Source: Plesiocystis pacifica SIR-1
GTDB taxonomy: Bacteria; Myxococcota_A; Polyangia; Nannocystales; Nannocystaceae
NCBI RefSeq assembly: GCF_000170895.1
Contig: NZ_ABCS01000049.1
Location: 1-64,000, forward strand
DNA length: 64,000 nucleotides
Direction: 5' to 3'
The notes beneath the pieces were generated by a model. The model saw only the letters and a program-made list of their open reading frames with translations. It searched no databases and was not told the origin of the DNA. The position numbers were made by a program, and so were the translations under genes. The first letter of the stretch is position 1. Every line of letters begins with the position of its first letter. Of this stretch, positions 1 through 8,404 are shown piece after piece.

Positions 1-22
1 CCCCCGCAGGACGTAGGCGAGG

Positions 23-874
23 TCAGCCCGGCTTGACCGCGGTCAAGCGCGCGTAGCCAAATTGGCCCGCGATCAGGCCCTGGCTGAAGGCCTCGCCAGC
101 GCCCACGTGGGCCATCTTGATCTGCAGCTCCGCGGGGTCCGTGGGCAAGGCCCCGGGCGGGACCTCGCCCCGGCGCAGGGCCGCCGCCATCTCCACGAAC
201 AAGTGCGCCGTGGGCATGATGCTCTGGGAGACGTCGTCGGTCTCGCGCCACTCGAGCCCGGCGTCCGTCGCCGCCTGCTCGATGTCCGGGATGGTCATCA
301 GCGGGGCCATGCGCCAGCCGACCTGGCAGGCCTGGTGCCGGGCGAGGGCGACCTCGCCGTCGTCGCTGCCCCGGTGCACGCCCTCGAGCACGCGCCAGCT
401 ACCCCCAGGGGCCAGCGCGGGCACGATCTTGCGAAAGTAGGCCGGGGCGTCGGCGACGTAGCAAAAGGACTCGTGGTGGAACACGTGCTGGTAGGACTCG
501 GGCTCGAGCGCCATGGTCGTGAAGTCGGCGTGGTGGAACTCGAGCAGCTCCGAGAGGCCGCGCTCGGCGGCCAGGCCCCGGGCGATCTCGCAGTGCTTGG
601 CGTTCAAGGTCACGCCGTCGACGCGGACGCCGTGGCGCTCGGCGAGCAGCAGCCCCAGCCCCCCGACCCCGCAGCCCAGATCGAGCACGCGCATGCCCGG
701 GGCGAGCTTCAGCTCCTCGACGAGGTAGGTCGTCGCGCGCTCGATGGCCTTCTCCATCGAGTCCGTGGACTCGTCCCACAGGCCGTAGTGCCAACCTCTA
801 GCGGGGCCCCCATACTCGAGGTAGGAGCTGGTCATGACGTCGTAATAATCTGAGATTTGTTCGCGGGAAAACAT
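23..874 (-). CDS. Class I SAM-dependent methyltransferase
   Basis: A 283-residue soluble protein with a complete class I methyltransferase fold. Motif I (VLDLGCGVGGLGLLL) lies near residue 63 and is followed by an acidic strand end (VDGVTLN). The N-terminal segment (YYDVMTSSYLEYGG, then HYGLW) resembles the small-molecule C-, N- and O-methyltransferases related to sterol C-24, tocopherol and sarcosine/dimethylglycine methyltransferases. The substrate cannot be read from sequence. The gene is divergent from the five-gene redox operon starting at 1125 and shares a 250-bp intergenic region with it, so a common pathway or regulator is plausible but inferred. The start is the ATG at 874; no strong Shine-Dalgarno sequence is visible. 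Confidence 0.85.
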   Translation of the reverse strand: MFSREQISDYYDVMTSSYLEYGGPARGWHYGLWDESTDSMEKAIERATTYLVEELKLAPGMRVLDLGCGVGGLGLLLAERHGVRVDGVTLNAKHCEIARGLAAERGLSELLEFHHADFTTMALEPESYQHVFHHESFCYVADAPAYFRKIVPALAPGGSWRVLEGVHRGSDDGEVALARHQACQVGWRMAPLMTIPDIEQAATDAGLEWRETDDVSQSIMPTAHLFVEMAAALRRGEVPPGALPTDPAELQIKMAHVGAGEAFSQGLIAGQFGYARLTAVKPG

Positions 875-1003
875 GATTGGTTCGCTCTCTCGTTGTCGTG
901 CTTGGTCTGTCTAGCTATCCACCGCTGACCAGCTCAAGCCAGTCAGCGCGACGATGGAGATGTCGATACGCGAGCGCGCGTGGACGTGTCAACACCCAAG
1001 CGG

Positions 1004-1027
1004 ACACTTCGACACTGTTGAAAGTGT
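1004..1027. promoter_or_regulatory. Operator-like inverted repeat between divergent genes
   Basis: The 877-1124 intergenic stretch is less GC-rich than its surroundings. At 1008-1022 it holds TTCGACACTGTTGAA, a 15-bp palindrome with one mismatched pair around a central base. This is flanked by ACACTT (1004-1009) and AAGTGT (1022-1027). A further GTGTCAACAC palindrome sits at 987-996. Dyads of this size suit a dimeric repressor. No regulator gene lies beside it, and the function is inferred from position and symmetry only. Confidence 0.45.
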
Positions 1028-1124
1028 GCGCTTTTTGGGTCGCTGAAGTTTTTCATTTTTTTTCGGATCACCCGCGCGTCGAGCCGCACCTCGGCAATGC
1101 CAGCGTTGCAGGCGGCCCCCGATC

Positions 1125-2030
1125 ATGACGACCAGACGCGCCAAGCTCCCCCCCTACATCGAACGGGGCGGTGAACAGGTCCCCCCCCACCCCTTCCGTC
1201 TCGACGACGTGACCCTGACCAGCTTCGCGTTCCGGGTCGACCGAGGCCGGGTGGCGGCGCTGTGCGAGCGCCAGCTCAACGCGGCGACCTCCAACCAGTT
1301 TCGCTACCGGCCTGCGCTGCCCATCGCGGTCGCCTACTTCGCCTCGACGCCGGCGACGGAGCCGGCCGATCGCCGGGGCAGCACCCCCGAGTCCGAGCTG
1401 GCGCTGTGGCTCCCCTTGCTCGCCGACAACCCTCGCCGGGTGGTGTGGTTCGCCCCCTACCTGTTCGTCGACAGCTGCTACCCCCTGCTCGCGGGCCGAG
1501 ACGTCTACGGCTTCCCCAAGGCCCTCGCGCGCTTTGAGCTGCCGAGCATGAGCGAACAGCCGGCGCGCTTCTCCGCGACGGTCACGACCTGGTCGCCGGC
1601 GGGCTCGCGGGCCCCCGCGCGGGAGCTGGAGCTGCTCAGCGTCGAGGCCCAGGGCCCGGCGCGGCGGCGCTGGAGCGTACGAGGGCTGCGGCCCCGGGGC
1701 CTGGGTCGGGCCGCCGCGAGCACCCTCGCCGAGCTCGGCTCCCGGGCCAGGGCGGTGTCCTTCAAGCAGATCCGCGACGCCCAGTTCCCCGATCGAGCGT
1801 GCTACCAGGCCATCGTCGAGTCGGGCTTCGAGGTCCCCAAGGTCCACGACGGCGGCCACCTCCAGGGCGACTACCTCATGCGCGTGTCCCCCTCGACGGC
1901 CTACCCCATCATCGAAGACCTGGGGCTCCCCGAGGACGGCCTCGTCGACGTGCTCGCCGCTTCATGGCTGCGCTTCGACGTCCGCTCCCTCGAGGGCGAG
2001 GTCTACGGCGAGCAGCGCCCGAGCAACTGA
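1125..2030 (+). CDS. Acetoacetate decarboxylase-family protein
   Basis: A 301-residue protein of the acetoacetate decarboxylase superfamily. The signature GRDVYGFPKALARFEL places a Lys (K132) where the Schiff-base Lys of clostridial acetoacetate decarboxylase lies. Family members act as decarboxylases, but several relatives catalyse aldol, dehydration or lactonisation steps, so the reaction is uncertain. It is the first gene of a rightward operon; only 7 nt separate it from the next gene. The ATG at 1125 follows a GC-rich leader without an obvious Shine-Dalgarno sequence. Neighbouring FAD and Rieske enzymes suggest it acts on an oxidised intermediate of the same pathway. Confidence 0.8.
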   Translation: MTTRRAKLPPYIERGGEQVPPHPFRLDDVTLTSFAFRVDRGRVAALCERQLNAATSNQFRYRPALPIAVAYFASTPATEPADRRGSTPESELALWLPLLADNPRRVVWFAPYLFVDSCYPLLAGRDVYGFPKALARFELPSMSEQPARFSATVTTWSPAGSRAPARELELLSVEAQGPARRRWSVRGLRPRGLGRAAASTLAELGSRARAVSFKQIRDAQFPDRACYQAIVESGFEVPKVHDGGHLQGDYLMRVSPSTAYPIIEDLGLPEDGLVDVLAASWLRFDVRSLEGEVYGEQRPSN

Positions 2031-2037
2031 GAAGGCA

Positions 2038-4143
2038 ATGAGCACCAACAAGACCAAAGTAGCGATCCTCGGCGGCGGGATGGCCAGCCTGGCCTGCGCG
2101 TGGAGATTGAGCGACCCCTCCCAAGCCGGGGCCTACGACGTCACCGTCTATCAGATGGGCTGGCGGCTCGGGGGCAAGGGCGCCAGCGGGCGCAACCCCA
2201 AGGCGGCCCAGCGCGTCGAGGAGCACGGCCTGCACGTGTGGATGGGCTTTTACCACCAGGCCTTCGCGCTGATGCGCGAGGCCTACGCCGAGCTCCGGTC
2301 TAGAGGCCTGCGCTCTCCGATGGCGCCCCTGGGCCGGTTCGAGGCGGCCTTCGAGGCCCATGATCTCATCGTCGTCGCCGAGCAGCTGCGCGCGCGCTGG
2401 GGCTTTTGGCGCTTCCCCTTCCCGCGCAACGACGAGCGACCGGGGACGCCACACTCGACCCCCTGGCCGAGCCCGAGCAGCTACGCCAAGATGGCCACCG
2501 AGATGCTCGGCCGGGGCCTCCGGGCGCTGCAGCGTCGACGCGACGACGCCAGGGCGAACCCCGAGCAGCCCTCGCAAGCGCGCGAGCGCGTGGCGAGCTT
2601 CCTGCGCGCCGCCCTCCAGCCCGAGCGCCGCGCGGAGCTGCTGGCCGAGCTCTTTGACCAGGACGACGAGCTGCGCCGGTGGGCGGTGTTCCTCGAGTTC
2701 GTGGTCGTCAACCTGCGCGGCCTGGCCATCGACCTGGGCCTGGGCGGCCTGAGCCTCGACGACCTCGACGACCTCGACTACCGCGAGTGGCTGGCCGAGC
2801 ACGGGGCCTCGCCCCTGCTGCTCGAGTCCGCGGGCCTGCGCGGGATGTACGACATGAGCTTCGCCTACCTCGACGGCGATCTCGACCAGCCCGACTTCGC
2901 CGCGGGGGTGTTCCTGCGCTTCTTCTCCCGCATGTTCCTGGGCTACAAGGGCGCGGTCTTTTGGAAGATGCAAGGCGGCATGGGCGACGTCGTGTTCGCG
3001 CCCATGTACCAGGTGCTGCGCGATCGAGGGGTGCGCTTCGAGTTCTTCCACCGCGTCGACGCCCTGGGCCTGAGCGAGGACCCCCGCGCCCCCCTGGCCG
3101 TCGAGCGCGTCGAGCTGACCCGCCAGGCCGCGCCCTTGGGCGAGCGCTACGAGCCCCTCGTGGACGTCGACGGGCTGCCCTGCTGGCCGAGCGAGCCCCG
3201 CTGGGAGCAGCTGCGCGATCCCGCGGCGCGCTCGGCCGACGGCAACCTGGAGTCGGCGCGCACCGACGGCCTGGGCGAGCGCCGGGTGCTGACCCGGGGC
3301 GAAGACTTCGACGAGGTCGTGCTCGGCATCAGCGTCGCCGCCCTGCCCCGAATCTGCGCCGAGCTCATCGAGCGCAACCCGGCCTTCGCGGCGATGTGCC
3401 GGGAGACCAAGACCACCGCGACCCAGGCCGCCCAGCTGTGGCTGCGGTCGAGCGCCGAGGAGCTCGGCTGGGCGGGGCCCCCCGCGATCCTCGACGCCTA
3501 CGGCGGGGCCATGAACACCTGGGCGGACATGACCCACGTCGCCGAGATCGAGGACTGGCCCGAGTTCGTCGGCCACCTCGCCTACTTTTGCGGCCCCTAC
3601 TCCCCGCGCCCCTACGCCGAGGCCGGGGCGCCCAGCCCCGCCGAGCTCCAGCGCGACTTCGAGGACGCGTTCGCGGGCGTCCTCGAGCTGGCCAGCTCGG
3701 GGCTGGGGGGGCTTTGGCCCCGCGCGACCCTGCCCCCCCAGCGACCCGGCGCGCCCCTGCGCTGGAGCGAGCTGGTCGCCCCCGAGGGGGTCGAGGGGAG
3801 CGCTCGCCTCGAGCACCAGTACGTCCGGGTCAACACCGAGCCCACCGAGCGCTACGTGCTCTCGGCCAAGGGCGCGACCCGCTACCGCCTGCGCCCCCAC
3901 GAGACCGGCTGCATGAACCTGACCTTCGCGGGGGACTGGACCCGGACCTCGCTGAACTACGGCTGCATCGAGGGCGCCGTGCAGTCCGGGGAGGCCGCCG
4001 CCCGAGCCGTGGACCAGCGCGCCCGCGCCCGTCGAGACCGCGAGCCGGGACGAGCCCGCGCCTCGGCGCTCGAGTGGCTGCAGCGGCCTGGCCAGGGCGC
4101 TCCTGCGCCGGGCCAGCGCTCGCCCGAGCGGGAGGCGAGCTGA
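2038..4143 (+). CDS. FAD-dependent oxidoreductase, phytoene-desaturase/amine-oxidase type (copy 1)
   Basis: A 701-residue flavoprotein. The N-terminal dinucleotide-binding motif ILGGGMASLACAWRL is followed by GWRLGGKGASGRN, and the C-terminal FAD-contact motif is FAGDWTRTSLNYGCIEGAV. This is the architecture of the phytoene desaturase/monoamine oxidase superfamily. At about 700 residues it is longer than carotenoid desaturases (about 500), with an inserted region around residues 120-270. Family members remove hydrides from, or isomerise, hydrophobic substrates. A purine-rich GAGAAGG precedes the ATG. Its stop overlaps the start of its paralogue (TGATG), implying translational coupling. The substrate is unknown. 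Confidence 0.85.
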   Translation: MSTNKTKVAILGGGMASLACAWRLSDPSQAGAYDVTVYQMGWRLGGKGASGRNPKAAQRVEEHGLHVWMGFYHQAFALMREAYAELRSRGLRSPMAPLGRFEAAFEAHDLIVVAEQLRARWGFWRFPFPRNDERPGTPHSTPWPSPSSYAKMATEMLGRGLRALQRRRDDARANPEQPSQARERVASFLRAALQPERRAELLAELFDQDDELRRWAVFLEFVVVNLRGLAIDLGLGGLSLDDLDDLDYREWLAEHGASPLLLESAGLRGMYDMSFAYLDGDLDQPDFAAGVFLRFFSRMFLGYKGAVFWKMQGGMGDVVFAPMYQVLRDRGVRFEFFHRVDALGLSEDPRAPLAVERVELTRQAAPLGERYEPLVDVDGLPCWPSEPRWEQLRDPAARSADGNLESARTDGLGERRVLTRGEDFDEVVLGISVAALPRICAELIERNPAFAAMCRETKTTATQAAQLWLRSSAEELGWAGPPAILDAYGGAMNTWADMTHVAEIEDWPEFVGHLAYFCGPYSPRPYAEAGAPSPAELQRDFEDAFAGVLELASSGLGGLWPRATLPPQRPGAPLRWSELVAPEGVEGSARLEHQYVRVNTEPTERYVLSAKGATRYRLRPHETGCMNLTFAGDWTRTSLNYGCIEGAVQSGEAAARAVDQRARARRDREPGRARASALEWLQRPGQGAPAPGQRSPEREAS

Positions 4144-6197
4144 TGGCTCCGCGCAAGATCGCGATCCTCGGGGGCGGGCTGGGGGCCGTGTCCACGGCCT
4201 ACGCCCTGACGAGCATCCCGGGCTGGGCCGAGCGCTTCGAGATCGACCTCTACACGGCCGGCTGGCGCCTGGGCGGCAAGGGGGCGAGCGGACGCAACGC
4301 GGCCCACGCCGAGCGCATCGAAGAGCACGGCCTGCACGTGTGGCTGGGCTTTTACCAAAACGCCTTCGCCCTCATTCAGCACTGCTACGCCGAGCTCGGG
4401 TCCGTCGCCGCCCGCCGGGGCGAGGGCCCCGTGCTCCAGTTCGAGGACGCCTTTCGCCGCCACTCGGAGCTCGCGGTCATGGACCGCGGGGCCAGCGGGT
4501 GGCGGCGGATGAGGCTGCGCTTTCCCGAGACCAAGGCCGTGCCCGGGGGGCCCAACCCCCGGCTCCTGCCCAGCCTCAGCCACTACCTCGAGCTCGCCAA
4601 GCAGCTGGCGCGCACGGGCCTCGAGTCCGCCAGCGAGGACGCCCCAGGGGCGAGGGCGCAGCTGCGCCGGCTCGGGCGCTCGCTCCAGCGCAGCGTGCTG
4701 GGGCGGGGCGCGTGGGCGAAGGCCCGCGCCGCAACCGACCCGTGGACCGAAGCCCTGGACGAGGACCCCGCCCTGCGCGAGACCTTTCAGCTCGTCGATC
4801 TCTTCGTGACCCTGGGTCTTGGCCTGGTGGCCGAGCTCGGCCTCGAGGGCCGTCACCTCGACGATCTCGACGACGACGAGTTCCTCGACTGGCTGCGGCG
4901 CTGGGGGGCCGATCCGGCGACCCTCGACTCGCCGCTGATCCGAGGCATCTACGACATGGGCCTGGCCTTCGAGGAGGGCGACCCCGAGCGCCCCAGCTTC
5001 GCCGCCGGCGCGTTCATCCGCGCGACGCTGCGGATCTTGTTCACCTACGAGGGCGCGGTGTTCTGGAAGATGCAAGGCGGCATGGGCGACATCGTGTTCG
5101 CCCCGCTGTACCGGGTGCTCCTCGACCGGGGCGTGCGCGTGCACTTCTTTCACCGCGTCGACCGCCTCGAGCCCTCGGCCGACGGCCGCGAGGTCGCGGC
5201 GGTGCACATGAGCGTGCAGGCGCAGATCCGGCCGCCGAGCGACGAACAGGCGCGGCCGTGGGCGGACGCCGAGGGCTACGATCCGCTGCGCGTGGTCCAC
5301 GGGGAGCCGTGCTGGCCGAGCGAGCCCGACTGGGGGCAGCTCGCGGACGGCGAGGCCCTGCGCGAGCACCTGCGCTGGCTCGAGGATCCGCGCTTGCCCG
5401 GGCCCGCCCCCCTGCGCCAGCTCAGCTTGACCCGCGGCCGGGACTTCGACGCGCTCGTGCTCGGGATCCCCGTCGCCGCCTTGCGGACCATCGCCGCCGA
5501 GCTCGGCCAGGTCAACCAACGCTTCGGCCGCATGCTCGCCGGGATCCAGACCGTCCAGACCCAGGCGGCTCAGCTGTGGCTCGAGCCCTCCCTCGACGAG
5601 CTCGGCTACCACGACCCGCCCACGGTCCTGGCCAGCTACGTCGACCCTCTCAACACCTGGGCCGACATGAGCCACCTGATCCCCCTCGAGCGGTGGTCGC
5701 CCGGCGAGGTCGGGAGCGTCGCCTACTACTGCGGTCCCCGGCGCGGGCCCGAGGCCAGCGAGGCCGCGTCCGCGGCCGAGGAGCAGGCCAGCGTCGAGGC
5801 CGAGCTCGACGCCCTGCTCGACGCCAAGGCCCGAGATCTGTGGCCGGGCGCCCAGGCCGAAGACGGCCGCTTCGACAGCCAGCGCCTGCTCCCGGACAGC
5901 GAGCGCGCGCGGCGGAGCTACGTCCGGGTCAACGACGCCCCCAGCGAGCGCTACGTGTTGACCTCCCCGGGGACGACGCGCCTTCGCCTCGCGCCCGACG
6001 ACTCGGGCTTCGCAAACCTCTACCTGTGCGGGGACTGGACCCGCAACGACTTCAACACCGGCTGCGTCGAGGCCACGGTCATGTCGGGCCTCGAGGCCGC
6101 CCGTGCCCTGGCCGCCTACCCCTTCCACGTCGTCGGCTCCCGGCCCGGGCGGTGGTCCTCCCGCCGCTCGCTGTGGGAGCGAGGAGCCCGCTCATGA
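4143..6197 (+). CDS. FAD-dependent oxidoreductase, phytoene-desaturase/amine-oxidase type (copy 2)
   Basis: A 684-residue paralogue of the preceding gene. Shared blocks include ILGGG at the N-terminus, GWRLGGKGASGRNA, EEHGLHVW, AVFWKMQGGMGD and the C-terminal GDWTRNDFNTGC. The ATG at 4143 lies inside the upstream stop (TGATG); an open frame extends much further upstream, but that part is only a shadow of copy 1. The tandem copies have clearly diverged, which suggests two successive or heteromeric oxidation steps instead of a recent duplication. Its own stop overlaps the Rieske gene start (ATGA). Confidence 0.85.
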   Translation: MAPRKIAILGGGLGAVSTAYALTSIPGWAERFEIDLYTAGWRLGGKGASGRNAAHAERIEEHGLHVWLGFYQNAFALIQHCYAELGSVAARRGEGPVLQFEDAFRRHSELAVMDRGASGWRRMRLRFPETKAVPGGPNPRLLPSLSHYLELAKQLARTGLESASEDAPGARAQLRRLGRSLQRSVLGRGAWAKARAATDPWTEALDEDPALRETFQLVDLFVTLGLGLVAELGLEGRHLDDLDDDEFLDWLRRWGADPATLDSPLIRGIYDMGLAFEEGDPERPSFAAGAFIRATLRILFTYEGAVFWKMQGGMGDIVFAPLYRVLLDRGVRVHFFHRVDRLEPSADGREVAAVHMSVQAQIRPPSDEQARPWADAEGYDPLRVVHGEPCWPSEPDWGQLADGEALREHLRWLEDPRLPGPAPLRQLSLTRGRDFDALVLGIPVAALRTIAAELGQVNQRFGRMLAGIQTVQTQAAQLWLEPSLDELGYHDPPTVLASYVDPLNTWADMSHLIPLERWSPGEVGSVAYYCGPRRGPEASEAASAAEEQASVEAELDALLDAKARDLWPGAQAEDGRFDSQRLLPDSERARRSYVRVNDAPSERYVLTSPGTTRLRLAPDDSGFANLYLCGDWTRNDFNTGCVEATVMSGLEAARALAAYPFHVVGSRPGRWSSRRSLWERGARS

Positions 6198-7276
6198 ACG
6201 CAGTCCGAAACGCCTGGTACGTCGCCGCCTGGAGCAGTGAGCTCGGGCGCAAGCCCTTCGCGCGCACCCTCTTGGGTCGCCACGTCATGCTCATCCGCAC
6301 CCGCGAGGGGGTCGTCGGGCTCGGGGCCCAGTGCCCCCACCGCCACGCCGATCTGTCGACGGGGGAGTTCGGCAAGGGCCGGATCCGCTGCCCCTACCAC
6401 GGCTGGTCCTTCGACATGCAGGGGCGCTGCGTGGAGGTCCCCGGCACCTCCCGCGTCCCCAAGGCCGCCTGCCTGCCCCGCTACCCCGCGCGCGAGCGCC
6501 AGGGGATGATCTGGGTGTGGTTCGGCGAGGGGGAGCCCACGCCCAGCGAGCCGCCCAGCTTCGAGTTCTCCCCCAGCCAACGGATGCGTCGCCAGCGGAC
6601 GCCCCCGCGGCTGTGGGAGGTCAGCTACGTCGACCTGGTCGAGAACACCCTCGACCCCACGCACATCACCGCGACCCACGCCCGCACCCTCGGCTCGCGC
6701 TGGGCCGAGCACGTCGGGCTGATGACGGAGATCGAGCAAAGGTCCGACGGCGGCGGCTTCGTCGGCCGCGCGGGCAAGGGCGGCGAGCACACGGGCTTCT
6801 CCAGCCTGGGCCGCAACCTCGGCCTGGCCCAGCTGATCACCCCGCCCATCCCGCGGTCGGCCGAGTACCGGTTCGAGTTCGGGGGGGCCGTGTACGCCCG
6901 CTACCACTACGGCGGCTCGGACTACGACTACGCCTTCGCCGCGATCACCCCCAAGCGCGAGGGCGAGACCTGGCTGTTCGCCGAGGTCGGCCGCTGCCAC
7001 CGGCTCAGCGCGCTCGGGGACCTCATGCAGTACGCGGCCATGCGCGTGCTCCAGCGCGAGGACTACGGGGTCGTCAAGGGCCTGATCCACGACGACGTCC
7101 GCGGCCCCGGCGAGTACGTGGGCACGGCCAACGACCGCATGATGAACACCTTCCGCACCCTCCACGCCCGACGCGTGCGCGCCGAGGCGGCCGCGCCCGC
7201 CGAGGGCTCCCCCCCCGAGCCTCCGCGCCCTCCGACCACCCCCGACCGCAAACGCGCCCTCCCGATCTTGCCATGA
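6194..7276 (+). CDS. Rieske non-haem iron oxygenase, alpha subunit (copy 1)
   Basis: A 360-residue protein starting WYVAAWSSELG, as in the VanA/phenylpropionate-dioxygenase group. The Rieske [2Fe-2S] ligands are C47-x-H49 and C66-x2-H69 (CPHRH and CPYHGW). The mononuclear iron motif is seen as ENTLDPTHITATH, with the usual Asp and two His. Such enzymes hydroxylate, demethylate or desaturate using electrons from a separate reductase, and none is encoded nearby. The start overlaps the upstream stop (ATGA). It is followed by a paralogue, again overlapping by 4 nt. A sterol, aromatic or terpenoid substrate is possible but not shown. Confidence 0.9.
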   Translation: MNAVRNAWYVAAWSSELGRKPFARTLLGRHVMLIRTREGVVGLGAQCPHRHADLSTGEFGKGRIRCPYHGWSFDMQGRCVEVPGTSRVPKAACLPRYPARERQGMIWVWFGEGEPTPSEPPSFEFSPSQRMRRQRTPPRLWEVSYVDLVENTLDPTHITATHARTLGSRWAEHVGLMTEIEQRSDGGGFVGRAGKGGEHTGFSSLGRNLGLAQLITPPIPRSAEYRFEFGGAVYARYHYGGSDYDYAFAAITPKREGETWLFAEVGRCHRLSALGDLMQYAAMRVLQREDYGVVKGLIHDDVRGPGEYVGTANDRMMNTFRTLHARRVRAEAAAPAEGSPPEPPRPPTTPDRKRALPILP

Positions 7277-8361
7277 CCACTCCCCACGCACTGCCCATGC
7301 TCCACGACTCCTGGTACGCCGTCGCCTGGTCCCACGAGATCAAGCGCGCGCCCCTGGCCCGGACCATCCTCGGCCGCGAGCTGCTCTTTCGCCGCTCGCC
7401 CACGGGCCAGCTCCACGTGACCACCAACGTCTGCCCCCACCGCCAGGCCCGGCTGTCGGCGGGCAAGCAGCTCGCCGACGGGCGGATCCAGTGCCCCTAC
7501 CACGCGTGGGAGTTCGACCTCGACGGTCGCTGCGTCAACGTCCCGACCCTGCCCGAGGACGCCCGCGTCCCGCCCCAGGCCTGCCTCACGAGCTACCCCG
7601 CCGTCGAAGAGCAGTCCCTGGTGTGGGTGTGGATGGGCCGCCCCGGGGGCGAGTCGACCCACCCCGTGCCCGGCTTCGACTACGACAGCCTCGGCGCGCA
7701 GGTCCGCCACCAACGCCTGCCCTCGACGCGCTGGCAGGCCAACTACATCGATCTCATCGAGAACGCCCTCGACCCCTCGCACATCCAGACCGTGCACCCC
7801 AACACCCTCGGGCCCAACTGGGCCGCGACCGTCGGCAACGTCAGCATCGAGGCCTTCGAGAACGGCCGGGGCTTCACGGCCGTGTCCGGGGAGCCCCTGC
7901 GCGCCGTCGCGGACCGCAACCTCGTCGACTTCCGCAAGCTCCTGCGCCTTCCCGTGGTCAAGACCGCCCACTACCGCTTCGACTTCGGCGGCGTCACCCA
8001 GGTCCGCTACGAGTACGCCGACGGCTGCTCCGACATGGCCTACGCCGCGATCACGCCCAGCGACGAGCAGCACACCTGGGTGTTCTTCGGCATCCTCCGC
8101 TCGCACATGCGCAACTTCATCGGCGACGCCCTCCAGCAAACAGCGATGTTCTTCCTCCAGCGCGAGGACCTGGCCGCCATCGCCAACCTCTCGCAGGAGC
8201 GACCCGCGGACCTGCGCCGACGCGTGAGCGTCGGCTCCGACCGCATGGGCAACCTCTACCTCAAGCAGCTCATCCGCCTGCTCGAGGCCGAGGGGCGCGG
8301 GCCGGATGCTGCGGGCCGGCGCCCCTCGCTCCCGGTTCTCGACGAAGACGCGGCGCAGTGA
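7273..8361 (+). CDS. Rieske non-haem iron oxygenase, alpha subunit (copy 2)
   Basis: A 362-residue paralogue of the preceding oxygenase. Rieske ligands are C54-x-H56 and C74-x2-H77 (CPHRQ and CPYHAW); the mononuclear iron site is ENALDPSHIQTVH. The residues after the second pair (AWEFDLDGRCVNVP) align with copy 1. It is the last gene of the operon and converges on the VCBS lipoprotein gene with a 43-nt gap. Two oxygenases, two flavoenzymes and a decarboxylase-like enzyme in one coupled operon suggest a multistep oxidative tailoring route. A ferredoxin or reductase partner must come from elsewhere in the genome. Confidence 0.9.
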   Translation: MTTPHALPMLHDSWYAVAWSHEIKRAPLARTILGRELLFRRSPTGQLHVTTNVCPHRQARLSAGKQLADGRIQCPYHAWEFDLDGRCVNVPTLPEDARVPPQACLTSYPAVEEQSLVWVWMGRPGGESTHPVPGFDYDSLGAQVRHQRLPSTRWQANYIDLIENALDPSHIQTVHPNTLGPNWAATVGNVSIEAFENGRGFTAVSGEPLRAVADRNLVDFRKLLRLPVVKTAHYRFDFGGVTQVRYEYADGCSDMAYAAITPSDEQHTWVFFGILRSHMRNFIGDALQQTAMFFLQREDLAAIANLSQERPADLRRRVSVGSDRMGNLYLKQLIRLLEAEGRGPDAAGRRPSLPVLDEDAAQ

Positions 8362-8404
8362 TCCTGCCCGCGCGCTCCCCCCCGACCCCAACGTCCGCGA
8401 CGCG

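Noticed and set aside
1909..3900. Long minus-strand frame opposite the first FAD oxidoreductase
   Set aside because: Translation is repetitive Gly/Ala/Leu/Val without domains; an antisense shadow.
2679..4142. Upstream extension of the second FAD oxidoreductase frame
   Set aside because: The residues are Arg/Pro-rich and lie wholly inside copy 1 in another frame; the Rossmann motif begins only at 4143.
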